This document shows, piece by piece, positions 17,793 through 27,548 of a DNA stretch of 64,000 bases (positions are counted from its first letter, which is position 1; each line of letters begins with the position of its first letter). The position numbers and the translations under genes were made by a program. Origin of the DNA: Sediminibacillus dalangtanensis (GTDB lineage: Bacteria > Bacillota > Bacilli > Bacillales > Amphibacillaceae). The notes beneath the pieces were generated by a model. That model worked only from the letters and a program-made list of their open reading frames with translations. It was not told where the DNA came from and did not search any database. The stretch covers positions 3,596,001 through 3,660,000 of the forward strand of contig NZ_CP046956.1 in the NCBI RefSeq assembly GCF_017792025.1. Direction: 5' to 3'.

Positions 17793-18668
17793 TCAACACG
17801 ACAGCGTGGACTTTTTAACGAAGCTATACATGATAGACTCGCCGACAACTTGGTAGCCGATCTTTTGATATATTCCATTGGAAGTTGGGTTCGCCTCATC
17901 CGTGTACAAACTGCAAAACAGATTTCCGTCATCGAGCAGTTTCTGGGAGAGGGCGGCAACAAGTGCCGTGGCATACCCATTCCGCTTATAAGCACCCGGT
18001 GTATAAACCGCATTGATGGTGACGCCGTTTTTCGTCTTTCTTGATTGATTAGCCATCGATACGGGGCGGCCATCCACCACCCATAGATAGACGGATCGAG
18101 ATGCAATGAAATCCTTGGCCATTTCACCTGCCCGCACCTCGTCCATTGCTACTTTTGCTTCTTTCCCAAAGCCGACCAGCCAGGCTTTGATCAACGCCTC
18201 CTCCTTTTCATCTGCAAGGGTAAGACTGCCGCCTTCTGTTTCTAACGGATTCACCTCATCAAGCCGGTAAATAAGCTGTTTCATTTCCACTTCTGCTTTT
18301 TTTCCAGTTAGTTGCTCCCATTTGGCTCCAAAAGGCCGAACTGCTTCAACAGGGCCCACCACACCAGGAAAGTGAATGCCCTGGTGGTAAAGGTGTCGGG
18401 CAATAAGACTAAATATTTCCGGACGGCTCGTGTCGATATCGGGAAGAATCAGATTGTGCGGCGGTGTTTGAAGAAAAACATATACCGGTTTTCCTGCTTC
18501 TTTGACCAGCCCCAAATATGGCTGGGCTGAACCTTGTGCTGCACTTCCTTTTTCCATCATCCTGTTCAGAATCCCCAATCCAAGATTGTTGCAGGCTTCT
18601 TTTGCTACCAATAAGGATGCTGCCTGTTCAAAAAAATCACGAACATCTTCTGTCTGCAAGACTTCCAT
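17793..18668 (-). CDS. GNAT family N-acetyltransferase
   Basis: Acetyl-CoA-dependent transferase of unknown substrate. The 291 residues are longer than a single GNAT domain: an N-terminal region of about 150 residues precedes a C-terminal GNAT fold with the acetyl-CoA loop PGAYKRNGYA near residue 225 and the NPTSNGIYQKIGYQVVGE end motif. The ATG at 18668 is six bases from the GGGGG of its ribosome binding site; an ATG 18 bases upstream overlaps that site. It is divergent from the small SE1832-type gene. Confidence 0.8.
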   Translation of the reverse strand: MEVLQTEDVRDFFEQAASLLVAKEACNNLGLGILNRMMEKGSAAQGSAQPYLGLVKEAGKPVYVFLQTPPHNLILPDIDTSRPEIFSLIARHLYHQGIHFPGVVGPVEAVRPFGAKWEQLTGKKAEVEMKQLIYRLDEVNPLETEGGSLTLADEKEEALIKAWLVGFGKEAKVAMDEVRAGEMAKDFIASRSVYLWVVDGRPVSMANQSRKTKNGVTINAVYTPGAYKRNGYATALVAALSQKLLDDGNLFCSLYTDEANPTSNGIYQKIGYQVVGESIMYSFVKKSTLSC

Positions 18669-18800
18669 CCCTGTTCCCCCTCTCACTCTTTTTAGTAGTT
18701 TAACCTATCCCCGAGGTACTTTCTACTATTTATTTACAAAGCCTGCTGGTTGACGAAGACTACTTGCTGGCATACAGTTTTATTAAAGGGAGTGGTATAC

Positions 18801-18983
18801 ATGACAAAAAAAGAAATCGAAAACCGGATCAGTGAATTAAAATCTGATTATATGCGGATTCAAGCCGACTTGGAGAAACTTGACTCTGTCGGAGGAAATA
18901 CTGCCAATGCGGAAAGACAACTGGCTGATATGGAACAAGAACTAGCCAGTCTGAACAAGCAACTGGATGAATTAGAAGCGTAA
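18801..18983 (+). CDS. Small coiled-coil protein, SE1832 family
   Basis: The 60-residue product is almost entirely charged helix (KKEIENRISELKSDYMRIQ, then heptads to QLDELEA), a two-segment coiled coil of the SE1832 family found in Bacillales. Its function is not known. AAAGGGAG lies about seven bases before the ATG. It stands alone between divergent and convergent neighbours. Confidence 0.8.
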   Translation: MTKKEIENRISELKSDYMRIQADLEKLDSVGGNTANAERQLADMEQELASLNKQLDELEA

Positions 18984-19026
18984 AAGGTTGATCGAACAAA
19001 CATTAGCATACATGGTGCCATGAAAA

Positions 19027-19062
19027 GTAGCAGCCCTATTAGATGGCCAATTGGGCTGCTAC
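19027..19062. terminator. Hairpin between convergent genes
   Basis: GTAGCAGCCC pairs exactly with GGGCTGCTAC around a 16-nt loop, between the SE1832-type gene and the antiporter gene. T-tracts are weak. Confidence 0.5.
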
Positions 19063-19115
19063 TTGGTGTATCGTTACTGTTTTTTACTGAAAAAGATTGA
19101 TTAGGGTACCCTTGC

Positions 19116-20969
19116 TTACTGATTGTTTTGCTCCTCGTGCTGTTGGTCGAGCTTGGCTTTTATTTTATTTACTTCCTTGCTGGGTGGCGTCAGACTGACT
19201 ACTACATCTCCAGGTTCTGCTTTTAATTTTATTTCATTCGTATAATACTCCACGTTCCCAGAGACGCGCAGGACAAACAACAAAATGGTGCCATGGACAC
19301 GGTCATCAAGATAGGCTGGGTATGTGTACTGCTCAGTAATGTTCGTCTTTCTCATCACATAGCCTTCATCTATCTTGCCGCATAACCCTTCCAATGAAAT
19401 TCCTTCCGAAAACAAAACCCGTCCTGCTATTGTAGGGTCCAAGTCTTCCACATGATCTCCGCGTTCTGTTTGAATACTCAGTTTAAAGACATTATTGCGA
19501 CCGAACGCCGGGACAAACGCCGTAGCAACCAAAGCATTATAAGAATCGAATTCGGTCGCCGAAATCAAATAATCGTATGGTGTCATATCAATCCGGTAAT
19601 CCGTCTGCTCCGACAAAATTTCCCCGTGATGAAAGGTGACTCCGGCATTCCGCGCTTTTGAAAGCCGCTGCCAGGAGGAGTCAGACACAATCGCCGGGAT
19701 GTCCATTTCCTTAAGAATTTTAGCCAAGGCAACGGTAAAGCTGTTGCTTCCAATTATCATTGTTCCAGGACGTCCTTCCGCAGAAAGATTCAGTTTCCCG
19801 GCCAGCCAGCCGATAGAAAACCCATGGGCGACAACTGTAAAAAATACTAATGCAAAGGTAATCGAGGTCACCAGCGCCGCATCCTGATAGCCTTCATCAT
19901 ATAAAATGGAGGCAAAGTAGCCTGAAACAGTGAGCGCTACAATCCCTCTCGGTGCAATCCAGCCAACAAGCAGCTTTTCTGACTTAGATAAATCTGTTCG
20001 AATCGTCGATAAGAAAATCGACAGCGGACGGACGATAAACAACATCAACAGGACGTATCCGATGATTTCCGGCCGAAATATCTGCAGAAGCGTTTCTCTC
20101 GTCAGTGAAGCTGTAAGCATAATGAAAATCGTTGAAATCAACAAAATCGAGATATTTTCTTTGAAGTGCCGCATATCCTGAATGGACGAGATGCGGATGT
20201 TAGCCAGTGTCATCCCCATGGCAGTTACTGCCAGCAGACCTGTCTCATGCGTAATTTCATCGGCTATCGTGAAACAGGCGATTACTGCTGCAAAAACGAG
20301 AGGAGATTTTAAATATTCCGGTACATGACCAGTTTCGAACATCCAGCCGATGCCTCTGCCGAACGCCCAGCCGAGAATGACAGCGAACAGTGATGCCAGA
20401 AGGAATAAAAACAAGGATAATAGACTGTAACCTGCATTGGTGAGAACCAGAATGACTTCCAGTGCAAAAATCGCAAGGAGTGGACCGATTGGATCGACGA
20501 TGATTCCTTCCCATTTTAAAATTTTTGCGGGTCTCGGTTTCAGTTTCGACTGCCGCAGTAACGGCAGGATGACAGTGGGACCAGTTACGATGAATACTCC
20601 GCCGATTACAAACGACACAGCCCAGGATAAACCAGCAACATAGTGCGCTGTCAACGAGCCCAACATCCAAGCTAAAAAAGCACCAAAAGTGACAATTCGG
20701 AAAACAGGCCGTCCAAGTCCTCTAATATCTTGTAAACGAAGATTCAAACTTCCTTCGAACAGAATGATTGCTACGGCCACAGATACAATCGGCCGGTATA
20801 GATCTCCAAAATCCTCATTTGGATTTATTAAACCCAGCGTCGGTCCTACTAATAATCCTGCTACCGACATGACCACAATGGCGGGAAGACGGTAGTGCCA
20901 GGAAAACCATTGAGAACCGACGCCCAGCGCTCCAATCAACATTATCTCTAATAAAAGGGAATCGCTCAT
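19116..20969 (-). CDS. CPA-type cation:proton antiporter with C-terminal nucleotide-binding regulatory domain
   Basis: Membrane Na+(K+)/H+ antiporter. Residues 1-390 hold about twelve hydrophobic helices with family motifs including IILFEGSLNL, TGPTVILPLL and KWEGIIVDPIGP, whose Asp is a transport-site candidate. Residues about 400-510 form a TrkA-N-like Rossmann domain (GTMIIGSNSFTVALAKIL) and 520-600 a TrkA-C-like ligand domain ending EPGDVVVSLTPP. The 617-residue size fits NhaP/KefB-like antiporters with regulatory tails. The ATG at 20969 follows AAAGGGG by ten bases. With ehu it points to a saline or alkaline habitat. The ion cannot be assigned. Confidence 0.85.
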   Translation of the reverse strand: MSDSLLLEIMLIGALGVGSQWFSWHYRLPAIVVMSVAGLLVGPTLGLINPNEDFGDLYRPIVSVAVAIILFEGSLNLRLQDIRGLGRPVFRIVTFGAFLAWMLGSLTAHYVAGLSWAVSFVIGGVFIVTGPTVILPLLRQSKLKPRPAKILKWEGIIVDPIGPLLAIFALEVILVLTNAGYSLLSLFLFLLASLFAVILGWAFGRGIGWMFETGHVPEYLKSPLVFAAVIACFTIADEITHETGLLAVTAMGMTLANIRISSIQDMRHFKENISILLISTIFIMLTASLTRETLLQIFRPEIIGYVLLMLFIVRPLSIFLSTIRTDLSKSEKLLVGWIAPRGIVALTVSGYFASILYDEGYQDAALVTSITFALVFFTVVAHGFSIGWLAGKLNLSAEGRPGTMIIGSNSFTVALAKILKEMDIPAIVSDSSWQRLSKARNAGVTFHHGEILSEQTDYRIDMTPYDYLISATEFDSYNALVATAFVPAFGRNNVFKLSIQTERGDHVEDLDPTIAGRVLFSEGISLEGLCGKIDEGYVMRKTNITEQYTYPAYLDDRVHGTILLFVLRVSGNVEYYTNEIKLKAEPGDVVVSLTPPSKEVNKIKAKLDQQHEEQNNQ

Positions 20970-21260
20970 GTCACTTCTACCCCTTTCTGCATTAAAATCG
21001 TACGATGGAAAATGATATCTCATAGTGTAAAGTGGCTTGTTGTCCTTGTAAAACGGTTTGTTTGCCAGACGCCGATTTCCGCATGAAATGGAAGTGCTTC
21101 TGTTCTGTCGCCTTTATGTTTGTTATTCCATGTATCATTGACAAATGGCTATCCCGTTGGTAGTATAGTTCTGCTTTTTCATATTTCAAAAAAATGCAAC
21201 GTTTTTATTGATGATACAGCTAGTTCATTTGGTAAGAGCCTGCTTACGGAGGAATGCAGC

Positions 21261-22544
21261 TTGGTAAAACAGACATTTTTAATCGGTTTTATGCTATTTG
21301 CCCTGTTTTTCGGGGCAGGAAACTTAATTTATCCTCCTACCTTAGGGTTGGAGGCAGGTACTTCCTTTTGGCCTGCCATGATTGGTTTTATCTTAACCGG
21401 GGTTGGGCTGCCTATCCTTGCAATCGTTGCAATCGCCCTTATCAGGGATCAAACATCCGAATTGGGAAGCAAGGTACACCCATTTTTCGGCCTGTTGTTT
21501 ACCTCGGTCATTTATTTGGCCATCGGGCCGTTTTTCGGCATCCCAAGAGCTGCCAATGTAGCTTTTGAAATGGGTGTCCTTCCATCTGTACAGGCTTGCG
21601 CAAATCGCACCTTGATACTGGTCCTATTCACGGTTGTTTTTTTCGGATTGGTTTATTGGTTCAGTCTTAACCCTTCCAAACTAGTCGATCGAATCGGACA
21701 ATGGTTGACACCTGCCTTATTGATTGCCGTAGCGGCGCTTTGCATCGGCAGCTTTTTTGTCCTGCAATCTCCATCCAGCACGCCGAGCGAGAAATACCAT
21801 ACAGCCCCATTTTTCAGCGGCTTTGTGGAAGGATATTTAACCATGGATGCGATTGCTGCACTGGCATTTGGCATCATTGTCGTAACCGCCTTTAAGGACA
21901 ATGGTATCCAGAGCAAAAAAGCATTGGTGGGCTCCACTTTAAAAGCAGGTATGATATCCGGGGCTGCCCTGACACTTGTATATGGTTCGCTTGGATGGAT
22001 TGGCGCCAAAATGGCAGCACAAGGCAATTTCGATAACGGCGGTCAGATATTATCCAGTGCTACCCAATTGGTATTTGGAAATTTTGGACTTCTACTACTT
22101 GGAATCATTGTAGCACTTGCTTGTTTCACGACATCCATCGGTTTGACCGTTGCCTGCGCTCAGTATTTCACCAAGACTACTCGATTTTCGTACAAGCAAA
22201 TTGCAGCCATGGTAAGCATCGTTAGTTTTTTGATTGCCAACCTTGGGCTAAATCAAATTATTGCCATTTCTGTTCCTGTACTGGTCGCCATTTATCCGAT
22301 TGCCATCGTTTTAGTGCTGCTTACCTTTCTGAACAAGTGGTTTGAAGGTTCGGTGCTCGTATATCGAGGTGCTATCCTGCTGACAGCTGTTGTCAGCGTC
22401 TACCAGGGTCTGACCGAGTTCGGACTGGAAATGAATGCCTTCCAACCGTGGATCGAACAGCTTCCTCTTTTCTCTGTCGGTCTTGGCTGGCTGCTACCTG
22501 CCGTTATCGGCGCATCGATTGGCGGATTTATCGATCACCGTTGA
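21261..22544 (+). CDS. brnQ: Branched-chain amino acid:cation symporter BrnQ
   Basis: Sodium- or proton-coupled carrier for leucine, isoleucine and valine. The 427 residues have about twelve membrane helices and the LIVCS-family opening FMLFALFFGAGNLIYPPTLG. The start is TTG 21261, six bases after GGAGGAA; the longer upstream frame gives a non-hydrophobic leader with no ribosome binding site. It is followed by an intrinsic terminator at 22641-22680 and has no operon partner. Confidence 0.9.
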   Translation: MVKQTFLIGFMLFALFFGAGNLIYPPTLGLEAGTSFWPAMIGFILTGVGLPILAIVAIALIRDQTSELGSKVHPFFGLLFTSVIYLAIGPFFGIPRAANVAFEMGVLPSVQACANRTLILVLFTVVFFGLVYWFSLNPSKLVDRIGQWLTPALLIAVAALCIGSFFVLQSPSSTPSEKYHTAPFFSGFVEGYLTMDAIAALAFGIIVVTAFKDNGIQSKKALVGSTLKAGMISGAALTLVYGSLGWIGAKMAAQGNFDNGGQILSSATQLVFGNFGLLLLGIIVALACFTTSIGLTVACAQYFTKTTRFSYKQIAAMVSIVSFLIANLGLNQIIAISVPVLVAIYPIAIVLVLLTFLNKWFEGSVLVYRGAILLTAVVSVYQGLTEFGLEMNAFQPWIEQLPLFSVGLGWLLPAVIGASIGGFIDHR

Positions 22545-22640
22545 GAAACACTGTTTTGTAAAGGGTTGTTGCTTACATGTAACATTTAGCTTAAAAAGCG
22601 ACAAAACATGCACAAAGTCTTGATAAATAATCAGATAACA

Positions 22641-22680
22641 AATAGGGCTGTCCGCCTGCAAGGACAGCCCTATTTTTTTA
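22641..22680. terminator. Intrinsic terminator after brnQ
   Basis: AATAGGGCTGTCC pairs with GGACAGCCCTATT around GCCTGCAA and is followed by TTTTTTA. The A-rich 5' side makes it usable from the other strand too. Confidence 0.9.
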
Positions 22681-22744
22681 TCAAGACCTTCTTGTGTTGC
22701 CAGCGAATTTTCCGTTAGTCATTCCCCAAAAAGTTCCTCTCCAT

Positions 22745-22849
22745 TTATAAGCAGTATTTGTACGAAGACCCAGGGACCATCTTCCAGTTGTACTGATTTA
22801 GGTTGATGTTTTTAAAACTCATCTTTCTATGCTCTTTTTTTATAACCAT
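22745..22849 (-). CDS. Possible 34-residue small protein divergent from recQ
   Basis: A short frame starts at ATG 22849 with GGGGAGAA nine bases upstream and ends ahead of the bidirectional hairpin at 22641-22680. The product is basic at the N-terminus (MVIKKEHRK) and ends GSSYKYCL. I do not recognise it. A good ribosome binding site and a terminator favour a gene; short length and absence of any known relative argue against. Confidence 0.3.
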   Translation of the reverse strand: MVIKKEHRKMSFKNINLNQYNWKMVPGSSYKYCL

Positions 22850-22997
22850 GTTGACAACTTCTCCCCTTTTAATGGCAAATTTAAACATGATGGATACGGA
22901 AATATTTAAAGTTAGGCAATTCTCGTCCGTCCAGAATCGTGATAGGATAGTAGTATTGATTATTTCAATTTGGAACTTAAAGAAAAGGATGAACACC

Positions 22998-25157
22998 ATG
23001 ATAATGGAAAAAGCCCAACACATACTTGAAGAATACTTTGGTTTTCCAAGCTTCCGGCCTGGCCAGCAAGCTGTGATCGAGTACGTGACCAGTCAAAAAA
23101 ACGCGCTCGCCATTATGCCGACAGGCGGTGGAAAATCACTTTGTTATCAAATTCCCGGGCTCGCCCTTGAGGGAACCGCCATTGTCGTTTCGCCATTGAT
23201 CTCGCTGATGAAAGACCAAGTGGATGCCTTGTCCTCACTCGGTATCCCCGCCACCTATATTAACAGCACGTTAAGCTCTGAAGAATTCCAGGAACGTATG
23301 CAGCAGCTGCGGGCCGGCCGTTACAAATTCGTTTATGCAGCACCCGAGCGATTTGAATCACCTACGTTTATCGAATCAATCAAATCGATCAACCTGTCCT
23401 TGATTGCCTTCGATGAAGCTCACTGTATTTCTCAATGGGGACACGATTTCCGTCCCAGCTATCGATCAATCGTGCCCACTTTGGCCAAGCTGCCTAATCT
23501 TCCGGTAATTGTTGCCTTGACTGCCACTGCTACCGATGAGGTGAACTATGATATCCGCAGACTTCTGAACATCGAAGACGAACATGTTATCAATACGGGT
23601 TTTGCCAGAGATAATCTTTCTTTTCATATCGTCAAGGGCAGCAGTAAACGTGACTTTGTGCTTGATTACCTGAAGGAGCGTCCGGCAGAGTCAGGAATCA
23701 TTTACACATCAACTAGAAAACAAACCGATACGGTCCATCAGCTGCTCGAAAGCAAAGGGTATGCGGCCGCCAAATATCATGCCGGTCTTTCCGAACAGGA
23801 CCGGAAACAGGCGCAGAATGCTTTTATTCAAGATGAAAAAACGATCATTGTTGCCACTAATGCATTTGGCATGGGGATCGATAAATCGAACGTTCGCTAT
23901 GTGATTCACTATGCACTGCCGATGAATATCGAGTCCTATTATCAGGAAGCAGGCAGAGCAGGCAGGGATGGAGAACCTAGCGATTGTATCCTGCTTTTCT
24001 CCGGCCAGGATATCCAGCTGCAAAAATTTCTCATCGAGCAATCCCTGATGGAAGAAGACAAGAAAACAAAAGAGTATAAAAAACTGCAGGCAATGGTCAA
24101 TTATTGTCATACCCATAGTTGCCTGCAAACGTACATCCTGCATTATTTCAATGATTATTCCGCCGTGGACGACTGCGGCAAATGCAGCAATTGTCTCAAC
24201 AGCGACAATCGGGAAGACATGACAAGAGAAGCCCAGATGGTCCTGTCCTGCATTAAGCGCATGGACGAAAGGTTCGGTGCCGGATTAACAGCCAAAGTGC
24301 TGAAAGGCTCGAGAGATAAAAAAGTAAAGGACTTTCAATTTGATCAGCTGTCGACTTATGGACTGATGTCCCAATATACCGAAAAGGAATTGACCAATTT
24401 CATTCACTTTCTTGTGGCAGAAAATATTCTTTCTACAGGGGACGACCGCTATCCAATTCTAAAGCTGACCAAACAAGCAAAAGAAGTACTGCAAGGCCGT
24501 AAGCAAGTATGGGTTCAAACCGGTTTTGCCAGAAGTACGGCTGCAGCCGATTACCACGAAGCCTTGTTCGAGGAGCTTCGGCAGTTGCGCAAGCAGATAG
24601 CGATAGAAGAGAAAGTACCACCCTATGTTCTGTTTTCTGATGCAACATTAAAGGAGATGGCCCGTCACTTCCCGCAAACAAAAGAAGAGATGCTCCGTGT
24701 AAAAGGAGTAGGGGAGAAAAAGTTCGAACAGTATGGCGTGCCTTTTCTTGAAGCAATTTTGCCGTGGGCCGATAAAGTGGAGAAAAAACAACCGGAGAAA
24801 ACCTCTGTCGTTTCGAGCCAAGGGATTCTGGAAAAACGAGAGAAGGCAGATGACAGACCGAGTCACCTCGTAAGCTATCAGTTATTCATGGATGGCTCTA
24901 CCCTGGCAGAGATTGCATCTTCCCGCGACATCACCGAGCAGACGGCCGCCAATCATTTATTCAAGGCCTATGCAGAGGCCAATCCGCTAGATTGGGACAG
25001 GCTGTTTACAAAATCGGAAGAAGAAGAAGTGCTTGCCGCCCGCAAGGAGCTGGATGAACCAAAACTGAAGCCTATCAAAGAAAGGATAGATCCTGCTATC
25101 AGCTATACGGCAATCAAAGCTGTTTTAGTCAAGCACGGCATTCTGCTTAATCGCTAG
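22998..25157 (+). CDS. recQ: ATP-dependent DNA helicase RecQ
   Basis: 3'-5' helicase acting in recombination and stalled-fork repair. The 719 residues run: superfamily 2 helicase core with Walker A MPTGGGKS (K46) and DEAH box FDEAHCISQWGHDFRPSY; helicase C with EAGRAGRDGEPS; zinc-binding and winged-helix RQC region (CGKCSNC near residue 390); HRDC domain (about 510-590); and a C-terminal helix-turn-helix near 630-670. The ATG at 22998 lies eight bases after AAAAGGA; a longer frame upstream would add a hydrophobic leader unlike RecQ. Confidence 0.93.
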   Translation: MIMEKAQHILEEYFGFPSFRPGQQAVIEYVTSQKNALAIMPTGGGKSLCYQIPGLALEGTAIVVSPLISLMKDQVDALSSLGIPATYINSTLSSEEFQERMQQLRAGRYKFVYAAPERFESPTFIESIKSINLSLIAFDEAHCISQWGHDFRPSYRSIVPTLAKLPNLPVIVALTATATDEVNYDIRRLLNIEDEHVINTGFARDNLSFHIVKGSSKRDFVLDYLKERPAESGIIYTSTRKQTDTVHQLLESKGYAAAKYHAGLSEQDRKQAQNAFIQDEKTIIVATNAFGMGIDKSNVRYVIHYALPMNIESYYQEAGRAGRDGEPSDCILLFSGQDIQLQKFLIEQSLMEEDKKTKEYKKLQAMVNYCHTHSCLQTYILHYFNDYSAVDDCGKCSNCLNSDNREDMTREAQMVLSCIKRMDERFGAGLTAKVLKGSRDKKVKDFQFDQLSTYGLMSQYTEKELTNFIHFLVAENILSTGDDRYPILKLTKQAKEVLQGRKQVWVQTGFARSTAAADYHEALFEELRQLRKQIAIEEKVPPYVLFSDATLKEMARHFPQTKEEMLRVKGVGEKKFEQYGVPFLEAILPWADKVEKKQPEKTSVVSSQGILEKREKADDRPSHLVSYQLFMDGSTLAEIASSRDITEQTAANHLFKAYAEANPLDWDRLFTKSEEEEVLAARKELDEPKLKPIKERIDPAISYTAIKAVLVKHGILLNR

Positions 25158-25352
25158 TCTTTTGGTGAAAAAAGGTCTCCGAAAAAGTTAAAAGCGAAGC
25201 GATAACGCGGTACATGGAGCTACCGCTGCGAGATACACTACGCTTTACATTGATAAGCACTCGTATTCAAACAGAAGAAAAGCAAATTGCCATCATTAAG
25301 ATCACTTCGTCGTTTCTTTCAAAAGAAGCTTGTTCGATAATTATCCAAATGG

Positions 25353-25395
25353 AAAAAGCACGCGGAGAAGCAGAAACGCTTCCGCGTGCTTTTTC
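25353..25395. terminator. Bidirectional terminator
   Basis: AAAAAGCACGCGGA and its complement TCCGCGTGCTTTTT, with a further GAAGC/GCTTC extension, form a strong stem with A and T tracts on either side, between recQ and the small zinc-ribbon gene. Confidence 0.88.
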
Positions 25396-25413
25396 AATAG
25401 GAAATGAATTTTT

Positions 25414-25581
25414 TCAAATCCCGGTAGTTGTATCTTGGTTATGCCGTTCCTGACAATCTTTGCAAAGCTTGATTTTTTCCTCTTGTCTTGTCGACAAGAG
25501 CTTTCCGCAGCTCGAGCACTTATGGAACTCGTTAGCGTTCGACTGAAAGCCGATCATCTCGCCTTCATTGCGTCTTACCAT
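25414..25581 (-). CDS. 55-residue zinc-ribbon protein
   Basis: Two CxxC motifs, KCSSCGK at residues 21-27 and LCKDCQE at 39-45, define a minimal zinc ribbon with a basic N-terminus (MVRRNEGE) and a polar tail. I cannot name a characterised relative. GGAGA lies seven bases before ATG and a strong terminator follows directly, so this is a complete compact gene. Nucleic-acid or protein binding is the usual role of such ribbons, but this is inference. Confidence 0.72.
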   Translation of the reverse strand: MVRRNEGEMIGFQSNANEFHKCSSCGKLLSTRQEEKIKLCKDCQERHNQDTTTGI

Positions 25582-25668
25582 GGTGAACTCTCCTTTCGGT
25601 CGTTATAGAAAAACACCGAATCTTAACAAGATAGTACCCCGGTAGGACGAATATCAAACCAGCATTGC

Positions 25669-26910
25669 TTAGGCGTCGAAGTCCAACGCCCAGCTCCCTT
25701 TACGGAATACTGGTTCTGTGCTGCCGTCTGCAGTCACGCCATCAATATCAAGTTCAGCCGAGCCGATCATGAAATCCACGTGAGTCAAGCTATCGTTGAC
25801 ACCATGCTTGTCAAGCTGTTCATCGTCCATTTGCGAACCACCCTCCAGGCTGGTCGGATAAGCTTTACCCAAAGCAATATGACAAGATGCGTTCTCGTCA
25901 TAGAGCGTATTGTAAAAGATGAGACCGGACTGAGAAATCGGAGATTCGTGCGGAACAAGTGCAATTTCGCCGAGACGTCTTGCCCCTTCATCTGTATCCA
26001 GCAAATGCTTCAATGTTTCATAGCCTTGTTCAGCCTGAAAATCGACAACCTTTCCATTTTCAAAGGTCAAACTGAAACCGTCAATCAAGTTACCGCCATA
26101 GTTGAGTGGTTTGGTACTGGAGACCGTGCCGTTCACCCCATACTTGTCCGGCAATGTAAAGACTTCCTCTGTCGGCATATTCGGGTTGAAATCCGTGCCC
26201 TTTTCCGTTTTCGCTGAACCGCCTTTCCAAATGTGCCCTTCCGGAAGCTCCAGCTCAATATCTGTACCTGGTGCTTTATAAACCAATTTCTTATATTGTT
26301 TTCTATTCAAAAATTCGCGTGCTTTCCGCAAGGTCGCATTGTGCTCATCCCAAGCAGCTACAGGATCTTCTTTGTCGACGCGAACAATCTTGAAGATTTG
26401 CTGCCACAAGCTTTCCATTGCTTCCTCTTTCGATTGGTCCGGAAAGATTTTTTGCGCCCAATCGCCAGTAGGAATCGAAATAATCGACCACGGGATTCTA
26501 TCGTTCATGGTGTATTGGCGAAACTCTTTCATCGCTTCTGCGTTGGCTTTGGAAGCCCTCGCCACTTTACCTGCGTCGATATCCTTTAATAAATCCGGGT
26601 TCGTGGAACGAATAGACAAGACTGCCGCCCCCTTTTCAGCGAAGGACACAAGCTTGTCCACATGCCACTGAGGGACATCAGTCAAAACTTCTTCCGGGGC
26701 ATTCTCGTATTTAAGTAGTGATATTTCGTCATCCGTCCAATTGATATGTACATTCCTGGCTCCAAGCTCATAGGCTTTCCGGACGACGATCCGTGTAAAA
26801 TCGGCACCCTCGATCGGCGCATTGATCATCAATGTTTGGTCTTTTTGCAGGTTGACACCGGTTTTCAGGGCCAACTCTGCATATTTTTCTAATTGTTTTA
26901 ATTCTGCCAT
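25669..26910 (-). CDS. M29 family aminopeptidase (AmpS-like), copy 2
   Basis: A second M29 metallo-aminopeptidase, 413 residues, aligning end to end with the gene at 5655-6896. It carries the same ligand blocks: NMPTEEVFTLPDKYGVNGT, LVPHESPISQS, YDENASCHIALG and DFMIGSAELDIDG. The ATG at 26910 is seven bases after GGAGGG; an ATG 15 bases upstream overlaps the ribosome binding site. It is monocistronic. Differences between the paralogues lie mainly in the N-terminal half, so they may differ in peptide preference or expression. Confidence 0.9.
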   Translation of the reverse strand: MAELKQLEKYAELALKTGVNLQKDQTLMINAPIEGADFTRIVVRKAYELGARNVHINWTDDEISLLKYENAPEEVLTDVPQWHVDKLVSFAEKGAAVLSIRSTNPDLLKDIDAGKVARASKANAEAMKEFRQYTMNDRIPWSIISIPTGDWAQKIFPDQSKEEAMESLWQQIFKIVRVDKEDPVAAWDEHNATLRKAREFLNRKQYKKLVYKAPGTDIELELPEGHIWKGGSAKTEKGTDFNPNMPTEEVFTLPDKYGVNGTVSSTKPLNYGGNLIDGFSLTFENGKVVDFQAEQGYETLKHLLDTDEGARRLGEIALVPHESPISQSGLIFYNTLYDENASCHIALGKAYPTSLEGGSQMDDEQLDKHGVNDSLTHVDFMIGSAELDIDGVTADGSTEPVFRKGSWALDFDA

Positions 26911-27268
26911 TGTTTTTCCCTCCAAAAAATCGACCTGTCAGTCTGTTTTCTTTACCTCTCTATTATTTCACAAAAAACGGAAACTAACAAAATTTTCTTA
27001 TTATTATCGTTGCAATTCATTCAGCGAAAAAGCGTCGCGGTGGGATAGCGGTCTACATGACGCTTGGCGCGGTTGCAAGTGAACCTCCCTGAACTTCACC
27101 AGATTGCCCACGATATTCTCCTCCTGGAGTTAGTCTCCAAACGATTATTGGAGATATTATAGGCTGTTCTCATAATAATTACGGCTTTCGTGAAAAATAT
27201 GAAACGCGACATAATTTGAATGCGCCTTCCTAACTTCTTGCATTTATTGAGTGGGTATTCTCCGCTGC
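26911..27268. other. Intergenic sequence left of the repeat cluster
   Basis: No gene, promoter or terminator could be supported apart from the upstream region of the aminopeptidase gene. It leads into two structured repeats. Confidence 0.5.
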
Positions 27269-27374
27269 GGAAATACCCTGCGCTTTCCGCGGGCGGCTGG
27301 TGAGCTTCCTCGAGCTAACGCTCTGCGGGATCTCACCGAGGCCTTTCCTCCCGCAGGAGTCTCCAGGTATTTCC
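27269..27374 (-). repeat. GCGGAAAGCG-type structured repeat, copy C
   Basis: Terminal inverted repeats GGAAATACC (27269-27277) and GGTATTTCC (27366-27374) enclose the family core, which reads on the minus strand GACTCCTGCGGGA, GGTGAGATCCCGC, GCTCACC and GCCCGCGGAAAGCGC. This type of element is scattered through intergenic DNA of many Bacillaceae. Short open frames inside it are not genes. Confidence 0.8.
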
Positions 27375-27548
27375 TCCGCTAGGACCAGTTTCCTGTTTAT
27401 AAACGAGTGTACTACAAGAAGAAAACCCAAAGAGAAGGAGAAAAGACAGAATCTCAACTGTTTTTTTAGGAGAAGCACATGTTTGCTGACAGATGTCTGG
27501 TTCCGTCTCAAGTCTACGCTTCCGATAATCAGCATGCCTCTTAGCGGA

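Noticed and set aside
25214..25453. 79-codon open frame after recQ
   Set aside because: It runs through a strong bidirectional terminator and overlaps the small zinc-ribbon gene on the other strand.
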